The notes beneath the pieces were generated by a model, which was given only the letters and a program-made list of their open reading frames with translations, searched no databases and was not told the DNA's origin. From assembly GCF_002284565.1 (NCBI RefSeq), contig NZ_NPKI01000017.1:1-64000 (forward strand): 64,000 bases of DNA, written 5' to 3'. This stretch comes from Mesorhizobium mediterraneum. Lineage in GTDB: Bacteria > Pseudomonadota > Alphaproteobacteria > Rhizobiales > Rhizobiaceae. The first letter of the stretch is position 1, and the number at the start of each line of letters is the position of its first letter. This document shows, one piece after another, positions 59,355 through 64,000 of this stretch. The translations under genes and the position numbers were made by a program.

Positions 59355-60400
59355 TCGATAGCGCAGTCGCTGCGACGCTGTTCGGCCCTGAGGATCTGCG
59401 GGTCGTCGAGCACCCGCTCTGCCCCCTCGCACCGGGAATGGTGCGCGTGCGCTTCGGCGCAGGCGGCATCTGCGGTTCCGACCTGCACTATTTCCGGCAT
59501 GCGCGGACCGGCGATTTTGTCGTCACATCGCCGCTCGTGCTCGGCCACGAGGTCGCCGGAGAGATCGTGGAAATCAACGCGGACGCGTCAGGACTTGCCG
59601 TCGGCGATCGCGTGGCGGTCAACCCGTCGCGCTGGTGCGGACAATGCGCGCGATGCGCGGAGGGCCGCGCCAATCTCTGCGAAAACATCTATTTCATGGG
59701 CTCGGCGTCGAAAACGCCGCACATGCAGGGCGGTTTTGCCAGCGTGTTCGACGCCACACCCGCGCAATGCATCAAGGTCCCGCCTGATGTCGCCTACCAG
59801 GCGGCGGCACTCGCCGAACCGCTCGCCGTCAGCCTGCACGCAGTGGCGCGGGCCGGCGACATCGCCGGCCGCAACGTCATCCTGTTCGGCGCCGGCCCCA
59901 TCGGGCTTTTGACCATGCTCGCCGCCAGGCTCAAGGGGTGTGACGATCTCACCGTCGTCGACATAGCAGAGGCGCCGCTTGCCTTCGCCAGCAAACTTGG
60001 AGCAAACAGGACGATCGACCTGTCTGGCGGCGACGAGGAACTCAAGGCGCTCGCGGCCGACAAGGCGATCGATGTCGCGTTCGAGATCTCAGGCACCGCA
60101 GCGGGCCTCGCGGCGGCGATCGCCAGCGTCCGGCGCGGCGGCACGGTCGTTCAGGTCGGCAATCTTCCGGGTGGTCAGATCCCGGTGGCGGCCAATGCGC
60201 TGATGGCCAAGGAAATCGACCTGAAGGGCACGTTCCGCTTCGGCGCAGAATTCAACCAGGCGGTCGATCTCATCGTCGGCGGCGACATAGACGTCCTGAA
60301 GCTGGTGACCGCGGAACGCCCCCTTTCCTCGGCACGCGACGCGTTTCGCCTGGCCGCCGACCGCTCGCAGAGCGTCAAGGTTGTCCTGACCGCCGACTGA
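59351..60400 (+). CDS. idnD: L-idonate 5-dehydrogenase-like zinc dehydrogenase
   Basis: The 349-residue medium-chain dehydrogenase has the catalytic zinc motif (GICGSDLHYFRHARTGDF) with the GHEVAG segment. The structural-zinc cysteines are in CGQCARCAEGRANLC and the cofactor fold is GAGPIGLLT. The HYFRHARTGDF stretch is characteristic of L-idonate 5-dehydrogenases. It would convert L-idonate to 5-keto-D-gluconate or act on a related polyol or sugar acid brought in by the TRAP system. The ATG at 59351 overlaps dctM. Confidence 0.8.
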   Translation: MIDSAVAATLFGPEDLRVVEHPLCPLAPGMVRVRFGAGGICGSDLHYFRHARTGDFVVTSPLVLGHEVAGEIVEINADASGLAVGDRVAVNPSRWCGQCARCAEGRANLCENIYFMGSASKTPHMQGGFASVFDATPAQCIKVPPDVAYQAAALAEPLAVSLHAVARAGDIAGRNVILFGAGPIGLLTMLAARLKGCDDLTVVDIAEAPLAFASKLGANRTIDLSGGDEELKALAADKAIDVAFEISGTAAGLAAAIASVRRGGTVVQVGNLPGGQIPVAANALMAKEIDLKGTFRFGAEFNQAVDLIVGGDIDVLKLVTAERPLSSARDAFRLAADRSQSVKVVLTAD

Positions 60401-60446
60401 GGTTTTTCCCGGCGCCTGCCGCCAGCTGTTGTCAACCGTTCCAGAC

Positions 60447-63044
60447 TTAGCCAGTCGCCCCGCCTACCTCCGCCTGCTTGCGGGCTCGCGCAAACTGCAG
60501 AGCCGCAACGCCGGCGGTCGCAGCAAGCGCCAGGCCGATTGGAATGAGGCTCGACGGCTGGTCGGCCTTTCTGAGCACCGCCACCACGTCATATCCGACA
60601 TCCAGCCCGATGCGCTTGGCGTAGGATCCGAAATCGACATTGCTGATCATCAGCGCGTCGCCCGCTTGCGTGATGGTAAGACCGATGCCGCGCAGCCGCT
60701 CCAGCGGCTCGCCCGGCTCGCCGAGCGGCACGTTGACGGTCTTGCGTACATCTTCGCCCATGAGGTCGACACCCTCGACGACGAAATTGATGCGGCCGTC
60801 GGCCGGCGCCTGCCCGACTGCCGACAGGAACTCGCTCGCCGGCAATTCCTCGTAAGGCGGCGACACCTGGTTGAGCCACCAGTCCGGCCGAAACAGCGTG
60901 AAGCAGATGAGAAGCAGGGCGGCACTTTCCCACAGACGGCTTTTCGTCACGAACCAGTTCATGGTCGCGGCCGAAAAAAGCAGGATGGCGATCAATGAGA
61001 CCGTCGCCACCCAGATCGTTTGAGGCCAGGTGTCGACTCCGATCAGCAGGATCGCCGGGTTGAAGATGAAGACGAAGGGCAGGATCGCGGTACGCAGCGA
61101 ATAGAGCGCGCCCTGGAAACCGGTGGCGATCGGATCTTCCTTGGAAATCGCCGCCGCCGCGAAGGCCGCCAGCCCGACGGGCGGAGTGATATCCGCCATG
61201 ATACCGAAGTAAAAGACGAACAGGTGGACAGCGATCAACGGGATTGGCAATCCGGCCTGCGCACCGAGATCGACCACGACCGGCGCCATCAGCGTGGCGA
61301 CCAGGATGTAGTTTGCGGTGGTCGGGATACCCATGCCGAGCACAAGGCTGATCGCTGCGATGAGGATCAGCATCAGGATGACGTTGCCGCCGGAGATTAA
61401 CTCGACGAGCTCCGTCATCATCAGGCCGAGACCGGTCAGCGTGATCGTGCCGACGACGATGCCGGCGGTGGCCGTGGCGATACCGATGCCGATCATGTTG
61501 CGGGCGCCGAGCGCCAGCCCGTCGATCAGGTCGTCCCAGGCAGCACGCACCGAGGCGACGAGGTTTTCTTTACGAAATACCGCCATCAGCGGCTTGCGGG
61601 TGGCGACAATACCGAGGATCGAGACCGTTGCCCAGAATGCCGAGAGGCCAGGCGACATCTGCTCGACCATCAGGCACCACAGAAGCACGGCGATCGGGAT
61701 CAGGAAATCGAGCCCGGTCCGCGTGACGTCCCAGGCGCGCGGCAGTTCCAGGATCGGCGCGTTCGGGTCGTCGAGCGCGAGATCCGGATAGCGGGAGGAA
61801 TACCAGACGGAGGCGACGTAGAGAGCCACGCCAGCGACTGCGAGCACCGGCGGCGCGGTCCCGCCCAAGACAGCCTGGATAGCAACAATGCCGTAATAGA
61901 CGATACAGACGGCGAGAATGCTGCCCGACAGTCCCAGCCCCATCCGCAGCATTCGTTCTCTTGCCGGCGTCGGACGCTGCGGGATCGTCTTCAGGTCCAT
62001 CTTTATCGCTTCGAGGTGAACCATGTAGAGCAGTGCTATGTAGGAAAAAACCGCCGGCAACAGCGCGTGCTTGACGATCTCCGAATAGGGAATGCCAACG
62101 TACTCGACCATCAGGAAGGCGGCCGCACCCATGACCGGCGGCATAATCTGGCCGTTGATCGAGGCCGCGGCCTCGATGGCGCCCGCCTTGACACCGGAAA
62201 GGCCGGTGCGCTTCATCAGCGGGATGGTGAAGATGCCGCCCGACACCACATTGGAGACGGACGAGCCGGACACTACGCCGTTGAGGGCCGATGAGACCAC
62301 GGCGACCTTTGCCGGACCACCGCGCAAATGGCCGAGCAGCGCGATGGAGATCTGCATCATCCAGTTGCCGGCGCCTGCCTTCTCCAAAAGCGTGCCGAAC
62401 AGGACGAAGAGAAAGACGAAGCTCGTCGACACGCCAAGCGCGATTCCGAAGACGCCTTCGGTGGTCAGCCATTGATGGTTTAGAAACTTGTTGAGCGAAG
62501 CGCCGCGATGCTGGATCACGTCCGGCATGTACTGGCCGGCAAAGGTGTAGAAGATGAAGACACACGCCACGACCACCATCGGAAGGCCGAGCGCGCGGCG
62601 CGTCGCCTCGAGGAGCAACAGGATGCCAACGGTGCCGGTGACGAGATCGAGCGTGGTCGGCTGGCCCGGCCGTCCGGAAAGCTGGACGTAAAAGAGAAAG
62701 AGGTAGGCGCCGGCGAATCCGCCCACCACGGCCAGCACCCAGTCGAGCACTGGCACGCGATCGCGGGGCGAGGATCTCAGCGCCGGATAGGCGAGGAAGG
62801 TCAAGAACAGCGCGAAGCCGAGATGGATGGCGCGCGCTTCCGTGTCATTGAGGATGCCGAAGCCGAACACGAACGGCAAAGGCGAAGCATACCAGAGCTG
62901 GAAAAGCGACCACGCAACTGCAACCCAGAGCAGGATTCGAGCGACTATTCCGCCCGGATGCCGGCCACCCGTATCGGCCTCCGCGACAAGTTGTTCGAGC
63001 TCTTCGAGATCGACGCTGGCCGGTTGTTCCTTCACTTCGCTCAT
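60447..63044 (-). CDS. TRAP transporter fused permease, TAXI type
   Basis: The 865-residue protein fuses the small (4-segment) and large (12-segment) TRAP permease parts. The N-terminal part runs to about residue 170; the M-type part has GVVSGSSVSNVVSGGIFTIPLM, ASINGQIMPPVMGAAAFLM and VLGMGIPTTANYILVATLMAP. A C-terminal domain of about 150 residues (FRPDWWLNQVSPPYEEL to the end) is typical of DUF3394-bearing forms. AGGAGG precedes the ATG at 63044. It is convergent with idnD and follows the TAXI binding-protein gene. Confidence 0.9.
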   Translation of the reverse strand: MSEVKEQPASVDLEELEQLVAEADTGGRHPGGIVARILLWVAVAWSLFQLWYASPLPFVFGFGILNDTEARAIHLGFALFLTFLAYPALRSSPRDRVPVLDWVLAVVGGFAGAYLFLFYVQLSGRPGQPTTLDLVTGTVGILLLLEATRRALGLPMVVVACVFIFYTFAGQYMPDVIQHRGASLNKFLNHQWLTTEGVFGIALGVSTSFVFLFVLFGTLLEKAGAGNWMMQISIALLGHLRGGPAKVAVVSSALNGVVSGSSVSNVVSGGIFTIPLMKRTGLSGVKAGAIEAAASINGQIMPPVMGAAAFLMVEYVGIPYSEIVKHALLPAVFSYIALLYMVHLEAIKMDLKTIPQRPTPARERMLRMGLGLSGSILAVCIVYYGIVAIQAVLGGTAPPVLAVAGVALYVASVWYSSRYPDLALDDPNAPILELPRAWDVTRTGLDFLIPIAVLLWCLMVEQMSPGLSAFWATVSILGIVATRKPLMAVFRKENLVASVRAAWDDLIDGLALGARNMIGIGIATATAGIVVGTITLTGLGLMMTELVELISGGNVILMLILIAAISLVLGMGIPTTANYILVATLMAPVVVDLGAQAGLPIPLIAVHLFVFYFGIMADITPPVGLAAFAAAAISKEDPIATGFQGALYSLRTAILPFVFIFNPAILLIGVDTWPQTIWVATVSLIAILLFSAATMNWFVTKSRLWESAALLLICFTLFRPDWWLNQVSPPYEELPASEFLSAVGQAPADGRINFVVEGVDLMGEDVRKTVNVPLGEPGEPLERLRGIGLTITQAGDALMISNVDFGSYAKRIGLDVGYDVVAVLRKADQPSSLIPIGLALAATAGVAALQFARARKQAEVGGATG

Positions 63045-63113
63045 GACGCCTCCTGTTGCGGATGGCCCCGGCGGGTCCACGGGACCGGCCGGACTGTCGT
63101 CAGATCACGAAGC

Positions 63114-64000
63114 CTACTTCAGCCAGCCCTTTTCCTTGAAGTATTTTTCAGCGCCCGGATGCAGCGGCGCGGAATTCCCCTCCGACACCATCTTGGCCGG
63201 ATCGAGATTGGCGAAGGCCGGATGCAGCGACTTGAACTCGTCGAAATTCTCGAACACCGCCCTGGTCAATTGATAGACGCTCTCATCGGGAACCTTGGCC
63301 GAAGTGACCAGCGTGGCGAGCACACCGAAAGTCCCGGTGTCGTCGGGATTGTTTGCGTAAAGGCCGCCCGGAATGATCGCCTTGGCATAGTAAGGATTCT
63401 CGGCAACGAGCTTGTCCACCACTTCTCCAGTTAACGGCACGAGCTTGGCACCGCAGGTGGTCGTCGGATCCTGGATGTTAGCCGAAGGATGGCCGACGCC
63501 GTAGAAGAATCCGTCGATCTTGCCGTCGCAGAGCGCCGGGCCGTGCTCGTCGGCCTTCAACTCCGATGCGAGCGAAAAGTCGGCCAACGTCCAGCCCATC
63601 GCACCGAGCAGACGTTCCATGGAAGAGCGCGTTCCGGAACCGGGATTGCCGACGTTGAAGCGCTTGCCCTTGAAGTCCTCGAATTTCGTCACGCCGGCAT
63701 TCGGATGCGCCAGGACCGTGAACGGCTCCGGATGGATCGAGAAAACCGCGCGCAGATCGGTATGAGCGCCACCGTCCTTGAATGATTCCTGGCCTTTGAA
63801 AGCGTTGTACTGGACGTCGGACTGCGCCATGCCGAAGTCGAGTTCGCCTTCCTTGATCGTGTTCACGTTGAATGCCGATCCGCCGGTCGATTCGACCGAG
63901 CAGCGGATGCCGTGTGTCTTGCGATCCTTGTTGAGCAGGCGGCAGATAGCACCGCCGGCGGCATAGTAGACGCCGGTGACGCCACCGGTCCCGATGGTAA
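63114..64000 (-). CDS. TRAP transporter TAXI-family binding protein, partial
   Basis: The gene runs off the window end; 295 codons are visible. The frame continues past the ATG at 63866 up to the edge with [20 protein letters not shown], the TAXI-family opening. Further motifs are [41 protein letters not shown] and the end [15 protein letters not shown]. The signal peptide lies outside. TAXI proteins bind glutamate-like or other acids for fused TRAP permeases, such as the one 69 bases downstream. Confidence 0.9.
   Translation of the reverse strand, partial: TIGTGGVTGVYYAAGGAICRLLNKDRKTHGIRCSVESTGGSAFNVNTIKEGELDFGMAQSDVQYNAFKGQESFKDGGAHTDLRAVFSIHPEPFTVLAHPNAGVTKFEDFKGKRFNVGNPGSGTRSSMERLLGAMGWTLADFSLASELKADEHGPALCDGKIDGFFYGVGHPSANIQDPTTTCGAKLVPLTGEVVDKLVAENPYYAKAIIPGGLYANNPDDTGTFGVLATLVTSAKVPDESVYQLTRAVFENFDEFKSLHPAFANLDPAKMVSEGNSAPLHPGAEKYFKEKGWLK

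Noticed and set aside
1..64000. CRISPR arrays, tRNA or rRNA genes and intact insertion sequences
   Set aside because: No regularly spaced repeats, cloverleaf-like sequences, rRNA stretches or transposase motifs could be found by reading both strands.

Overview
The window reads as a stretch of an alphaproteobacterial genome of the Rhizobiales, probably Mesorhizobium, Aminobacter or a close relative. The evidence is the high GC content, the GC-rich third codon positions, rhizobial-type gene neighbours (HWE/HisKA_2 kinase, YciE-like DUF892 protein, phospholipase D next to an EEP nuclease, TRAP and Dpp-type transporters) and, at 56131-56176, an interrupted palindrome of a kind I recognise from Rhizobiales intergenic DNA. 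I found no tRNA, rRNA, CRISPR array, replication origin or intact insertion sequence.

Region 1 (1-12900) is a loosely packed, partly decayed stress-type region: the end of a YihY/BrkB membrane protein, an inorganic pyrophosphatase-like protein, a frameshifted Crp/Fnr regulator, a frameshifted small exported peptide, a ferritin-like DUF892 protein, a 49-residue small protein, a membrane protein with a formaldehyde-type zinc dehydrogenase, a truncated P-loop ATPase, a PAS-HisKA_2 kinase, a phospholipase D/nuclease pair, a small iron-permease-family protein and a truncated general-stress flavin-binding protein.

Region 2 (12942-22400) is one leftward catabolic cluster: a fused peptide/opine-type ABC ATPase, MarR regulator, short-chain dehydrogenase, two different FAD amine/amino-acid oxidases, a Tat-exported solute-binding protein and two permeases. 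Two near-identical interrupted palindromes, before the ATPase and before marR, are a probable MarR regulon.

Region 3 (22545-26601) holds a PrtN-like small protein, a leftward ferredoxin-reductase-like oxidoreductase/DUF1772/monooxygenase set, and a divergent, apparently leaderless marR with two palindromic operators. An imperfect repeat of about 100 bp flanks the section.

Region 4 (26602-36011) is the most unusual metabolic locus. An Ior-type molybdenum hydroxylase (2Fe-2S subunit plus Tat-exported molybdopterin subunit), a c-type cytochrome, a flavocytochrome-c-type flavoprotein and SoxX, SoxY, SoxZ and SoxA paralogues lie in one tightly overlapping leftward operon without SoxB or SoxCD. 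The SoxY arm ends in AACIE instead of GGCGG. A divergent OmpR/EnvZ-type pair and another cytochrome c probably serve it.

Region 5 (36051-55230) is a large copper/silver resistance region: a Spy-like protein, a Crp/Fnr regulator, CusA-CusB-FixH-like, two CusF-like genes (one a decayed partial copy), a CusRS-type two-component system, a cupredoxin, a Tat-exported multicopper oxidase, a TolC-family lipoprotein, small Cys/His-rich exported proteins, and an 855-residue DUF4396-DUF2231-multicopper-oxidase fusion behind a textbook CueR-type promoter.

Region 6 (55347-64000) is for carboxylate or sugar-acid uptake: a FadR-family GntR regulator with its probable operator, a DctP-DctQ-DctM TRAP transporter, an L-idonate-5-dehydrogenase-like enzyme and, convergently, a fused TRAP permease with its TAXI binding protein, which runs off the window.
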